Source of the DNA: Pseudomonadota bacterium
GTDB lineage: Bacteria > Myxococcota > Myxococcia > Myxococcales > Myxococcaceae
Assembly (NCBI GenBank): GCA_023423535.1
Contig: JAFAFL010000096.1
Span: forward strand, 1-28,774
Direction: 5' to 3'
Length of the DNA stretch: 28,774 nucleotides
In this document: piece after piece, positions 15,893 to 23,735 of the stretch
How positions within the stretch are numbered: the first letter of the stretch is position 1
Layout of the letters: every line of letters starts with the position of its first letter
Notes under the pieces: model-generated
What the model saw: only the letters and a program-made list of their open reading frames with translations
Databases searched by the model: none
Told to the model about the DNA's origin: nothing
Translations under genes and position numbers: made by a program

Positions 15893-16552
15893 ATGAACAA
15901 GCTCATCCCCGTCCTCACTGCCGCCGGGCTCTTCGCCCTGGCCGGTTGCAAGAACCCCGCTGACAGCGCGCCGAAGGCCGACGTCAAGGAGGCCCCCGCC
16001 CCGAAGGCCGCCGAGAAGCCCGCCGCCGGTCACGAGCCGCTGCCCATCTCGCACGAGCAGTCGAAGGTCCAGTTCGTCGGCGCGAAGGTCACCGGCGCGC
16101 ACGACGGCCGCTTCGAGCGCTTCAGCGGCACCATCCACCTCAACCCGCAGCAGTTCGACGCGAGCCGGATCGAGGTGGACATCGACATGAACTCGCTCTG
16201 GTCGGACAGCGACAGGCTGACCGGTCACCTCAAGAGCGACGACTTCTTCGCGGTCGAGAAGCACCCCACCGCGCGCTTCGTCTCCACCGCCATCAAGCCC
16301 GGCGCCGAGGGCGGCAAGACGCACACCGTCACCGGTAACCTCACCCTCCGCGGCGTGACCCGCGAGGTCTCGTTCCCGGCGGAGATCGACGTGACCGACG
16401 AGGCCCTGCGCGCGAAGGCGGAGTTCAGCCTCCCGCGGAAGCAGTTCGGCATCGCGTACGAGGGCAAGCAGGACGACCTCATCCGCGACGACGTGCTCGT
16501 GCGGCTCGACGTGACCGCGCCTCGCAAGGGCGCCGCCGCGGCCGCGCAGTAG
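15893..16552 (+). CDS. YceI-family lipoprotein
   Basis: The 219-residue protein starts at the ATG at 15893. The signal peptide carries lipobox LAGC (Cys19), and an Ala/Pro/Lys linker leads to the YceI lipocalin-like barrel (about 50-210). Family features include KVQFVGAKVTGAHDGRFERF, a LTGHLKSDDFF segment, and GNLTLRGVTREVSFPAEI. YceI proteins bind long-chain isoprenoids or other amphiphiles in the periplasm. Here the protein is anchored as a lipoprotein. A TATGCA hexamer lies 8 bases before the start. It converges on the amidase gene. Confidence 0.93.
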   Translation: MNKLIPVLTAAGLFALAGCKNPADSAPKADVKEAPAPKAAEKPAAGHEPLPISHEQSKVQFVGAKVTGAHDGRFERFSGTIHLNPQQFDASRIEVDIDMNSLWSDSDRLTGHLKSDDFFAVEKHPTARFVSTAIKPGAEGGKTHTVTGNLTLRGVTREVSFPAEIDVTDEALRAKAEFSLPRKQFGIAYEGKQDDLIRDDVLVRLDVTAPRKGAAAAAQ

Positions 16553-16581
16553 CCCTCCCTTGAAGTGATGTTCCGCGGCGC

Positions 16582-17556
16582 TCAGCGCCACCCGCTGACG
16601 GTGGTGACGAGCGCCGCGGCCACGCTCTGGGCAAAGGCTTCGCGCGTGCGCACTTCCCGCCACCGCGTCGCCTCTGCGATGTCCAGCGCGTGGTGCGTCT
16701 CGATGATGATCGACGGCACCTTCGGCCGGCGCAGCAGGTACACGCGCGAACCCGGCGGACGACGATCGATGAACACGCCCGGCGTCTCGTCCGCGTCGTA
16801 CAGCCCGGTGTAGTCCCACCCGTCGTAGGCGAGAAACCCCGTCTGCGACATCCCCTCCGCCACCGCCCGCGCGAGCGCCCTGCGCCGCCCGAGCAGCGGC
16901 TCCTCCGCATCGTCCGAGATGAGCACGCTGAAGCCCGGCGTCTCATCGTTGCGCCAGCACCACGCGCCCGTACCGGTCGGCTGCCACGCGACGGGTGAGC
17001 CGCGCACGTCGAAGTGGAGGCTGATCAGGACGTCGGCGCCCCAGGCCTGCGCTTCCTTCACCCGACTCTGGTAGCGCGGCTGCAGTGGCTTCGCGTTTCC
17101 CTTCGGCCGGGTGCGGCTCTGCTTCACCTCGAAGCGCCCCGTCTCGCGCAGCCGCCGGGAGAGATCCTCGGCAAGGTCGAGCGTGAAGTCCGCCTCCGAA
17201 GAGCAGAACGCGCTGCGGGCCCCCGTGTTGCCCGGCGCGCCGTGGCCCGCGTCCACGTAGACCTTGATGCGGCGTTCTGCTTTTCGGCTGCCGCCGGCGG
17301 GCACGACCAGCGTCTCGAGCGCAGGTGGCGTCAGCGGCGCGCCGGGCGCGGGCCAGACCGGTGCCACGTCGGGTCGAGGCTCGACGGGTGGCGGCGCGGA
17401 CGCGCGAGGCTCCGACGTCGCAGCGAGCACGGAGCGCGGCCGCTCGTCCGCACAGGCTGCGCTGGTGACGAGCAGCATGCCGCAGAGGGCGCGGGTGACG
17501 AGACACAGAGAGCGGAGCACGCGGGCGAGGCTGCAGCCCGTGTGCCGCTTCAGCAC
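16582..17556 (-). CDS. N-acetylmuramoyl-L-alanine amidase (Amidase_3), lipoprotein
   Basis: The 324-residue protein starts at a GTG 6 bp after the upstream stop. The signal peptide has a lipobox-like SAAC (Cys35). A Pro-rich spacer leads to the Amidase_3 catalytic domain (about 96-320). The zinc ligands are readable as His105 (VDAGHGAPGN), Glu121 (SSEADF) and His181 (ISLHFD), with the catalytic Glu286 in SIIIETHHA. It cleaves the amide between N-acetylmuramic acid and the stem peptide of peptidoglycan. It is the last gene of a TPR protein, binding-protein lipoprotein and amidase run. A small GC hairpin overlaps its stop codon (16577-16589) without a T-run. Confidence 0.92.
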   Translation of the reverse strand: MLKRHTGCSLARVLRSLCLVTRALCGMLLVTSAACADERPRSVLAATSEPRASAPPPVEPRPDVAPVWPAPGAPLTPPALETLVVPAGGSRKAERRIKVYVDAGHGAPGNTGARSAFCSSEADFTLDLAEDLSRRLRETGRFEVKQSRTRPKGNAKPLQPRYQSRVKEAQAWGADVLISLHFDVRGSPVAWQPTGTGAWCWRNDETPGFSVLISDDAEEPLLGRRRALARAVAEGMSQTGFLAYDGWDYTGLYDADETPGVFIDRRPPGSRVYLLRRPKVPSIIIETHHALDIAEATRWREVRTREAFAQSVAAALVTTVSGWR

Positions 17557-17562
17557 AGACTG

Positions 17563-19032
17563 CTACGGCGCCGGCGGCTCCACGCCCTGCTCGACGACGC
17601 GGAACTCGGTGCCCTCGATGCGCCAGATCTCCACCGGGGAGGGGGCCTCGCCGGTCGCCGCGTTGAAGTCGAGCTTTCCGCTCGCGCCCTCCACGTCGAT
17701 CGTCTCGCCGCGCCCCAGCGCCGCCTTGGCCGCGGTGAGGTCGCTCGGCCGCAGCCGGTAGGGCGTGCCGCTGGAGAGCTTCGTCAGGCCCTCGGCGAGC
17801 CTGCGTCCGGTGATCTCGCCCGTGCCGTCCGCGCCCGCCGCGTGCGCTGCGCCGAGCGCGAGCAGATAGAACGCGTCGTACGAGTGCGAGGTGAAGGAGA
17901 ACTGGCCGGGGTTCACGCCGAAGCGCGAGGTGAACGAGGAGCTGAACTGGTCGTACGCGCTGCCCGCGCCCTGCGCCGGCGCGGTGCCCAAAGAGCCCTC
18001 CACCTGTCCCATCGTCGTCAGCCCCGCGATGAGCGCCGGGTCCTTCGCGCTGTCGGTGAAGAACCAGCGGTGTCCGGAGCCGGTCCCCAGCTGCGCCGTC
18101 GCCGCCGCGCCGTTGAGCACGCGCACCAGATCGTCGGGAAAGCCCACGAGCACGGTGAGGTCCGGCTCGAAGCCCGCGAGCTGCGTCACCGCCGCGTCCA
18201 CCGCGCCGCCGCGGTTGTAGGAGATGGGCAGCAGCGAGCGCCCCGCCTGGCCCTGGAAGGCCTCGATGAGCACGGTGGCGAGGCCCTCGCCGTAGGGGTC
18301 CTTCAGGTACACGAGCCCGACCTTTTCGATCTGCGGATCCGCCAGCAGCCGGTCGGCGATGACCGCGCCCTGGATCGCGTCCGAAGGCGCGGTGCGCCAC
18401 ACGAGCCCCACCGAGCCGTCGTTCTGGTCCGGCAGGGCGGTGAGCTCGGGGCTGGTGGCGGTGGCGGTCATCAGCACCACGCCGCGCGGCACCGACACGG
18501 TGGAGGCCGCGAGCGTCTGCCCGCTGCCGGAGGTCAGCACCGCCGGCACGCTGTAGCGCTGCGAGAGCCAGGAGACCTGCTGCCTTATCCGGTCCGCGTC
18601 TCCCGAGGTGTCGCACACGTGGAGCGCGAAGCGTCGGCCGCCCACGCCCTCGCGCTGGTTCACCTCGTCGAGCGCGAGCAGCATCGCGTTGAGGCCCATC
18701 ACCTCCGACTGGTCCGTCGCATCGCCGCTGGTGATCGGCAGCGCGGCGCCGAGCCACACCGCATCCGGCGCATCGAACGCGCCCTCGGTGCGGCCACAAC
18801 CCTCCGGCACGGCGGGCTGCACGCAGGCACCGGCGGTGCACACGAGCCCCGGGGCACAGTCGCCGTCACCCGCGCACTCCGAGCGCGCAATGGGGAAGAC
18901 GCAGTAGCCCTCGGTGCTGCAGACGCGACTGTCGGTGCACTCCGCGTCGGTCTTGCACTCGGTGAAGTCGCCCACGATCAGCGAGCAACCGGAGAGGGCG
19001 AAAAGAACAACGGACACACTCAGCGCGCGCAT
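17563..19032 (-). CDS. Lipoprotein with branched-chain-amino-acid-type solute-binding fold and Cys-rich N-terminus
   Basis: The 489-residue protein has a signal peptide with lipobox LSGC (Cys16). Residues about 25-80 contain eight or more Cys in short modules (CKTDAECTDSRVC, CAGDGDCAPGLVC), as in many myxobacterial surface proteins. Residues about 90-430 form a type I periplasmic-binding fold like LivK/Peripla_BP_6 (WLGAALPITSGDAT, VGLVYLKDPYGEG, and SHSYDAFYLLALG). No permease or ATPase genes are adjacent, so it is more likely a sensor or receptor than a transporter subunit. The ATG overlaps the stop of the upstream TPR gene by one base, and the amidase starts 6 bp downstream. Confidence 0.9.
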   Translation of the reverse strand: MRALSVSVVLFALSGCSLIVGDFTECKTDAECTDSRVCSTEGYCVFPIARSECAGDGDCAPGLVCTAGACVQPAVPEGCGRTEGAFDAPDAVWLGAALPITSGDATDQSEVMGLNAMLLALDEVNQREGVGGRRFALHVCDTSGDADRIRQQVSWLSQRYSVPAVLTSGSGQTLAASTVSVPRGVVLMTATATSPELTALPDQNDGSVGLVWRTAPSDAIQGAVIADRLLADPQIEKVGLVYLKDPYGEGLATVLIEAFQGQAGRSLLPISYNRGGAVDAAVTQLAGFEPDLTVLVGFPDDLVRVLNGAAATAQLGTGSGHRWFFTDSAKDPALIAGLTTMGQVEGSLGTAPAQGAGSAYDQFSSSFTSRFGVNPGQFSFTSHSYDAFYLLALGAAHAAGADGTGEITGRRLAEGLTKLSSGTPYRLRPSDLTAAKAALGRGETIDVEGASGKLDFNAATGEAPSPVEIWRIEGTEFRVVEQGVEPPAP

Positions 19033-19916
19033 CAGAACCGCACCTCCACGCCCGCGCCGTTGAGCGTGGGGAAGATGAGGAAGGACGGGCGCGAGGCCGA
19101 AGCGACGACCTCCGTCTGCGTGCGCACCTCCGGCTCGTCGGCTCCCTTCGGATAGAGAAGGACGGCCGTCACCGCCGCCGCCGCGCCGACGACGAAGCCG
19201 GCGTCCGCGATCAGCGCGCGGGTGCGCGTGGTGCTCTGCAGCGACTGCTTCTCCGCCACCGTCTGCGCGTCGCGGAACTGGCCCTTCGCCCCGTTCGCCG
19301 AGAGCCCGAACGCAGTGCCCGTCCCCAGGCCCGCCACCGCCACGCCGCCGGCCACGAACGCCAGCGTGCGGTTGCGTGCTCGGACGCGGCCCCGCTCCTC
19401 GATCGCTGCTGCTTCCTGCGCGCGCAGCTGCTCCTCGGCCCTCTGCTTCGCCAGCGCCTCCTGCTCCGCGCGTTCCCGCTGGGCCTGCGCTTCGGCGGAG
19501 AGCCGCGCCTGCTCCTCGGCCTCGCGCTTCTTCGTCTCGTCGCGCTGCGCCATCAGCCCGCGCAGCCGATCGATCGACAGCGCCGCGCGCTTGAGCAGCG
19601 TAGGGTCGGTGCCCTCGGGCGAGGAGACGTAGCGCTGGTAGTACTCGAGCGCGAGGTCCAGCTCGTTGGCCTGATCGTACGCGCGCCCGATGTTGTAGAT
19701 GAGCCGCGGATGCGGGCCGTAGATGTAGGCCTCGATCATCGTCTCCGCGCTCTGCTTGTAGCGGCCGGCGGCGTAGTGGCTCTCGGCCTCCTTCACCAGC
19801 GCGTTGAGCTTCGCCTTGTTCGCCGCGGACTGGCCGAGCGCCGTCGCGGGGCCGAAAAGGACCGCCAGCGCGAGCACCGGAACGACCAGCCCTGCTCTCA
19901 ATACCGAATGCAACAT
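19032..19916 (-). CDS. Exported TPR/coiled-coil membrane protein
   Basis: The 294-residue protein has a signal sequence (about 1-28). TPR-like helices follow at about 33-110 (ESHYAAGRYKQSAETMIEAY, YNIGRAYDQANELDLALEYY). A charged Glu/Ala/Gln coiled coil spans about 115-185. Two hydrophobic segments follow (LAFVAGGVAVAGLGTGTAFG and VVGAAAAVTAVLLYP) and then a short C-terminal tail. This layout is frequent in myxobacteria, often beside kinases or envelope lipoproteins, and the role is unknown. It is first of the three-gene overlapping unit with the binding-protein lipoprotein and the amidase. A TAGGCT hexamer lies exactly 6 bases before its ATG, with no Shine-Dalgarno sequence. Confidence 0.85.
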   Translation of the reverse strand: MLHSVLRAGLVVPVLALAVLFGPATALGQSAANKAKLNALVKEAESHYAAGRYKQSAETMIEAYIYGPHPRLIYNIGRAYDQANELDLALEYYQRYVSSPEGTDPTLLKRAALSIDRLRGLMAQRDETKKREAEEQARLSAEAQAQRERAEQEALAKQRAEEQLRAQEAAAIEERGRVRARNRTLAFVAGGVAVAGLGTGTAFGLSANGAKGQFRDAQTVAEKQSLQSTTRTRALIADAGFVVGAAAAVTAVLLYPKGADEPEVRTQTEVVASASRPSFLIFPTLNGAGVEVRF

Positions 19917-19922
19917 GGCCCG

Positions 19923-19928
19923 AGCCTA
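19923..19928 (-). promoter_or_regulatory. Putative -10 hexamer TAGGCT of the TPR/binding-protein/amidase unit
   Basis: TAGGCT ends 6 bases before the ATG at 19916 and lies in the 45-bp gap after hipA. It would give the three-gene unit its own promoter, separate from hipBA. Confidence 0.5.
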
Positions 19929-19961
19929 ACCCAGTTGGCCGCCACTGCGGCGCGACGCGAG

Positions 19962-21215
19962 TCAGCTCCTCTCCAGCTGCTTCGCGATCCTTCGCGCCTG
20001 CGCGCGAATCTTCGGGACGATGAGCTGCAGCGCTGGCGAATCAGCGTACCGCTCGCGGAACTCCCTGGTGGCTTCGCGCAGCGCGCTGGGCATGGCGTCG
20101 GCCATCTGTGCGACCAGCTCGATCGTGAAGCGCGCGCCCACCCCCACCGTTCCGGCCAACGCCTCCCAATGCCGGCGGAGCAGCAGGGTGGGATCGCTCT
20201 CGCCGCTGACGCTCATGGCGAGCGCCCGTGCAAGAGAAGGGTAGGCGCGCGTACAGACGAGGTCGTACGCCGGAGCGAGAACGCAGCCACCTTCCCGGTA
20301 GAGGATCGAGAGGTTCTTCGCGTGGCCGTCCGCGTTCAGCGCCATGACGTTGAAGGCCAGCCAACGCAACATTGCGCGGGCATCGATCGCCGGGTCGATG
20401 CTCGTCTGCGCGACGGCGGCGAAGCACTCCGCGAATGACGGCCCGCCCTCCTTCTCGTATTTCCTCGCGGGCGGGACCGCCAGGGCCTGACACAGGTCTT
20501 CCTGGTGGAGCCGCCGAACCGCTGAACCCTCTTCACGGCGGTCATAACGCTCCACGAGCAGGACGCTCCGCCGCCCGACCGGAAGCAGCGTCGCTTCGAC
20601 GGTCGAAACCGCCAACGCCCTCGCGAGCATCAGCGTGAACACCTCGTTGGCGGGGAGGTGCTTGAAGTCACGCGACTCGAACTTGAGGATGTGCGTGCTC
20701 GGCGCCGTGCCTTGCGGAAGCAGGATGCGTTCGCCGTCCATCCGCACCGGCACCTTGTCCTGTGCGCCCGCAAGCGAGAGCCGGAGGCCCTCAGTCCCGT
20801 CCAACATGGGAAGGGCGCCACCCCCATCCGCGAGCCGCACGAGGTCTCTCGCGGAGATTTCCCGGTAGGACGTGCTCTCCGCCGCCGGCGCCTGACCTTC
20901 CGGAAGCAGCGTCAACGCGCCTGCACACTCGCCACCCACGGCGGCGAGCAGGTCGAAGTCGTTCTCGACCGAGAGGCCCAACCGCCGCGCGAGCCGGAGC
21001 CTGACGTTTCCCTCCGGAAGCAGGTTCGGAAAGAACGCCGCTGCCTCGCCTCCGAATGCGTCCCCCCGCAGCGGCATACGCAGCGAGATGGGAAAGCTCT
21101 CGGGAGAGCTCAGCCAGGAGTCGGCGTACCAGAAGCGCAGCTCCGCCTCGTCGGTCTGGCGCAGAACTCCCACCTTCGTGCCTTCGTGGAAGACGGTGAG
21201 GGCGCGCGAGCTCAC
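19962..21215 (-). CDS. hipA: HipA-family serine/threonine kinase toxin
   Basis: The 417-residue protein starts at the GTG at 21215, whose GTGA overlaps the hipB stop by four bases; an upstream GTG at 21254 would add 13 residues. The N-terminal HipA domain (SRALTVFHEGTKVGVL...FFPNLLPEGNVR) is followed by the kinase-like domain. Ser147 in RLSLAGAQDK matches the regulatory autophosphorylated serine of E. coli HipA. Catalytic residues fit Asp296 in NADGHAKN and Asp318 in PAYDLV. E. coli HipA phosphorylates glutamyl-tRNA synthetase and causes dormancy; the target here is unproven. All key residues seem present, so it is likely active. It is partnered with the upstream HTH antitoxin HipB. Confidence 0.95.
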   Translation of the reverse strand: MSSRALTVFHEGTKVGVLRQTDEAELRFWYADSWLSSPESFPISLRMPLRGDAFGGEAAAFFPNLLPEGNVRLRLARRLGLSVENDFDLLAAVGGECAGALTLLPEGQAPAAESTSYREISARDLVRLADGGGALPMLDGTEGLRLSLAGAQDKVPVRMDGERILLPQGTAPSTHILKFESRDFKHLPANEVFTLMLARALAVSTVEATLLPVGRRSVLLVERYDRREEGSAVRRLHQEDLCQALAVPPARKYEKEGGPSFAECFAAVAQTSIDPAIDARAMLRWLAFNVMALNADGHAKNLSILYREGGCVLAPAYDLVCTRAYPSLARALAMSVSGESDPTLLLRRHWEALAGTVGVGARFTIELVAQMADAMPSALREATREFRERYADSPALQLIVPKIRAQARRIAKQLERS

Positions 21216-21526
21216 CGGGGAACCCGCGGCGCCTTTCCACGCGGAAAGGTCCACACCTCGAGGCCGAGTCGCTCGAGGACCTGCAGCGTCTTTCCGAGCG
21301 AAGCCGTCGCCTTGCCGCGCTCGAGCTCGGAGAGAAACCTCACCCCGACGCCGGCGAGCCCCGCTGCTTCGACCAGTCCGAGGCCGCTCGCCTTGCGCCG
21401 CGCCCGCACAACCCGGCCGAGGTCGCTGGCCGAATCGATTTTCCCGGTCGGGACAATCTTCCCCTCTGCTCCCGACTCTCGCTCAGGTTTTTCCCGCACG
21501 GGACAATCGTGCGCGCCGAGGTCCAC
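21212..21526 (-). CDS. hipB: HipB-family HTH antitoxin and autoregulator (start uncertain)
   Basis: The frame from GTG 21526 has 104 codons. The XRE-type HTH is clear (DLGRVVRARRKASGLGLVEA, AGVGVRFLSELERGKATASL, LQVLERLGLEV). The N-terminal ~34 residues before it are unlike HipB and coincide with two operator palindromes, so the true start may be later. In-frame candidates are GTG 21499 or a rare ATT/ATC; no ATG exists. In other systems HipB dimers bind palindromic operators and neutralise HipA. The gene overlaps hipA by 4 bp (GTGA). The three palindromes spaced 50 bp apart upstream and within the 5' end are the probable operators. The gene lies just downstream of the pckG terminator on the same strand. 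Confidence 0.82.
   Translation of the reverse strand: MDLGAHDCPVREKPERESGAEGKIVPTGKIDSASDLGRVVRARRKASGLGLVEAAGLAGVGVRFLSELERGKATASLGKTLQVLERLGLEVWTFPRGKAPRVPR
21440..21455. promoter_or_regulatory. hipBA operator 1 (palindrome)
   Basis: TTTCCCGGTCGGGACA has the pattern TTTCCCG-NN-CGGGAMA, centred at 21447.5. It is one of three copies at exact 50-bp spacing and lies closest to the HTH coding region. Confidence 0.7.
21490..21505. promoter_or_regulatory. hipBA operator 2 (palindrome)
   Basis: TTTCCCGCACGGGACA, same pattern, centred at 21497.5, 50 bp from each neighbour. The AAT that follows is also shared with operator 1. Confidence 0.7.
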
Positions 21527-21539
21527 CGGAGCAAGTCGC

Positions 21540-21555
21540 TTTCCCGTTCGGGAAA
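21540..21555. promoter_or_regulatory. hipBA operator 3 (perfect palindrome)
   Basis: TTTCCCGTTCGGGAAA is a perfect 7+2+7 palindrome centred at 21547.5. It overlaps the T-tract of the pckG terminator and lies upstream of the longest hipB frame. Confidence 0.72.
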
Positions 21556-21600
21556 AAACAGTGGCCGGAGCCTACCGCAGAAGCGGCGGGCCCCGGCCAC
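21553..21600 (-). terminator. Intrinsic terminator of pckG
   Basis: On the minus strand an 8-bp stem GTGGCCGG/CCGGCCAC encloses further pairing (GCC/GGC and CCGC/GCGG around a TTCT loop). It is followed at once by TGTTTTTT. This is a textbook rho-independent terminator, 26 bp after the pckG stop. Its T-tract runs into hipBA operator 3. Confidence 0.88.
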
Positions 21601-21625
21601 GGGGACGACAGGCGACTGCTGCGCG

Positions 21626-23404
21626 CTACTTCTGCGGCCGCGAGCCGAGCCGCGAGAGGAGGAGCTTGCGCTGCAGCAGCAGGGCCTCCGGCGCGGTCTT
21701 GCCCAGCTGCTCGAAGAACTCGCCCTGCGACGTGAGCTCCTGCTGCCACTCGTCGAGGTCGATGTGCACCGCCTCCTTCACCTTCTCCTCGGAGATGTCG
21801 AGGCCCTGCAGGTCGAGGTCACCCTCGCGCGGCACCCAGCCGATCAGCGTCTCCTGGGTGGGGATCCGGCCGTGGACGCGGTCGAGCACCCACTTGAGGA
21901 TGCGCATGTTCTCGCCGAAGCCCGGCCAGATGAACTTGCCGTCCTTGCCCTTCCGGAACCAGTTCACCTGGAAGATCTTCGGAGCGAACGGGATCTTGTG
22001 CTGCATGTTCAGCCAGTGCTGCAGGTACGTCCCCATGTCGTAGCCATGGAACGGCAGCATCGCCATCGGGTCGCGGCGGACGACGCCGACCTTGCCCGTG
22101 GCCGCGGCGGTGGTCTCCGAGCCCATCGTCGCGCCGAGGTACACGCCGTGGGTCCAGTTGAACGCCTGCATCACCAGCGGGACCGTGGTGCTGCGGCGGC
22201 CGCCGAAGATGATCGCCGAGATGGGCACGCCCATCGGATCGTTGTAGCGGGGGTTCAGCGCCGGGTTGTTCGTGGCGGGCGCGGTGAAGCGGCTGTTCGG
22301 GTGCGCCGCCTTCTCCGCAGAACCCTTCGTCCAGGGGTTGCCGCGCCAGTCGGTGAGCTTCTCCGGGACAGGACCGTCCTTGTCCTCCCACCAGGGCTCG
22401 TTGTTCTCGTCCACCGCCACGTTGGTGAAGATCGTGTCCTTGCGGATGGTGTCCATCGCGTTGGCGTTGGACTTCGAGTTCGTGCCCGGGACGACGCCGA
22501 AGTAGCCGGCCTCCGGGTTGATCGCCCACAGGCGGCCGTCCGGACCGACGCGCATCCACGCGATGTCGTCACCGACGGTGGTGATCTTCCAGCCCGCGAA
22601 GCGCTTGGGCGGGATCATCATCGCGAAGTTCGTCTTGCCGCACGCCGACGGGAACGCCGCCGCCACGTAGTCCACCTGGCCGGTGGGGCTCTCCACCGCG
22701 AGGATGAGCATGTGCTCGGCGAGCCAGCCCTCGTTGCGGCCGAGGTAGGAGCCGATGCGCAGCGCGAGGCACTTCTTGCCCAGCAGCACGTTGCCGCCGT
22801 AGCCCGAGCCGAACGACCAGATGGTGTTGTCCTGCGGGAAGTGCGCGATCCAGCGGCGGTCCGGCGAGAGGTCACCGGTGCAGTGCAGGCCGCGGTTGAA
22901 CTCGTTCGAGTCGCCGAGCATGTCCAGCGCCTGCTGGCCCATGCGCGTCATGATCCGCATGTTGAGGACGACGTAGGGGCTGTCGGTCAGCTCCACGCCG
23001 ATCTTCGAGAACGGCGAGCCCACCGGACCCATCACGTACGGGATGACGTACATGGTGCGGCCCTTCATCGAGCCGTCGAACTCCTTCGTCAGCTTCGCGT
23101 ACATCTCACCGGGCGCCATCCAGTTGTTGAACGGGCCGGCCTCCTCCTTCGAGGGCGTGCAGATGAAGGTGAGGTGCTCGACGCGCGCCACGTCGTTCGG
23201 GTTCGAGCGGTGGAGGTAGCAGCCGGGCCACTTCTCCTGGTTCAGCGGGTGGAGGATGCCCTTCTCCACGCAGTGCTGCGTGAGCGCGTCCTTCTCCGCG
23301 TCCGAGCCGTTGCACCAGACGATCTGATCCGGCTGGGTGAGCTTCGCCATCTCGCTCACCCACTGCGTCAGGTGCGGGTTCCGGGTAGGGGCTTCGGCGG
23401 TCAT
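21626..23404 (-). CDS. pckG: Phosphoenolpyruvate carboxykinase (GTP)
   Basis: This 592-residue protein is the usual length for the GTP-dependent family. The start at the ATG at 23404 has a strong AGGAAGGA ribosome binding site seven bases upstream. Active-site features are visible: the kinase-1a loop SACGKTN (253-259) with the reactive Cys255, the kinase-2 Asp pair in VGDDIAWM (279-280), GNVLLGKKCLALR, LAEHMLI (His231, metal ligand), and the guanine-side FPGFGEN-like motif WPGFGENMR. It converts oxaloacetate and GTP to PEP, CO2 and GDP in gluconeogenesis and balances C4/C3 metabolism. It stands alone in its transcript, bounded by its own terminator. The 331-bp upstream region shared with the divergent transporter gene contains a long hairpin. 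Confidence 0.98.
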   Translation of the reverse strand: MTAEAPTRNPHLTQWVSEMAKLTQPDQIVWCNGSDAEKDALTQHCVEKGILHPLNQEKWPGCYLHRSNPNDVARVEHLTFICTPSKEEAGPFNNWMAPGEMYAKLTKEFDGSMKGRTMYVIPYVMGPVGSPFSKIGVELTDSPYVVLNMRIMTRMGQQALDMLGDSNEFNRGLHCTGDLSPDRRWIAHFPQDNTIWSFGSGYGGNVLLGKKCLALRIGSYLGRNEGWLAEHMLILAVESPTGQVDYVAAAFPSACGKTNFAMMIPPKRFAGWKITTVGDDIAWMRVGPDGRLWAINPEAGYFGVVPGTNSKSNANAMDTIRKDTIFTNVAVDENNEPWWEDKDGPVPEKLTDWRGNPWTKGSAEKAAHPNSRFTAPATNNPALNPRYNDPMGVPISAIIFGGRRSTTVPLVMQAFNWTHGVYLGATMGSETTAAATGKVGVVRRDPMAMLPFHGYDMGTYLQHWLNMQHKIPFAPKIFQVNWFRKGKDGKFIWPGFGENMRILKWVLDRVHGRIPTQETLIGWVPREGDLDLQGLDISEEKVKEAVHIDLDEWQQELTSQGEFFEQLGKTAPEALLLQRKLLLSRLGSRPQK

Positions 23405-23735
23405 GGTCGATTCCTTCCTCATCTCGATCTCTTTTCGTCTTCGTCGCGCGGGGGGGAGAAGCGGTCCACTGATCGCGTTCTCTGATAGCGGATCCGGCAC
23501 GAATAAGCCGCCGTGTCAGCGAGTGGAACGTCCCCGGCGTCGCTCCGGACAGGAACAGCTAATCCGTCCCATCAGAGCGCGCTCGGAATGACGGATGTCT
23601 CCCTTTGACGCAGGGCGGCAACGCATGCCGCGCGTCAAAACAGGGGTGCACTGGAGGACAAGCGCGCACACGGCCCGCTTCCGCTTTAGGCGGACGTGAT
23701 CACGTTCGGGCCCCTCCCTCTGGGACAGGAGTCGT
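23405..23735. other. Divergent intergenic region between pckG and SLC13 transporter genes
   Basis: This 331-bp region has no plausible gene; the overlapping frames are shadows of the transporter gene. It contains the pckG ribosome binding site next to 23404, the AGGAG site before 23736 and a long dyad at 23604-23639. Promoters for both genes must lie here, but no clear -35/-10 pair could be chosen. Confidence 0.7.
23604..23639. promoter_or_regulatory. Long interrupted dyad/hairpin TTTGACGC...GCGTCAAA
   Basis: An 8-bp outer stem TTTGACGC/GCGTCAAA and a 6-bp inner stem GCGGCA/TGCCGC are separated by a 3-base bulge (AGG) on one arm, with loop ACGCA. Position is 97 bp before the transporter ATG and about 200 bp before pckG. 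No T-run follows on either strand, so it does not look like a terminator. It could be an operator for a dimeric regulator or an RNA structure in the transporter leader. Confidence 0.55.

Noticed and set aside
16577..16589. GGCGC-TCA-GCGCC hairpin as terminator between YceI and amidase genes
   Set aside because: The stem is only 5 bp, there is no T-run, and it overlaps the amidase stop codon.
17563..19032. Complete branched-chain amino acid ABC transporter locus
   Set aside because: Only the binding-protein-like lipoprotein is present; no permease or ATPase genes lie nearby.
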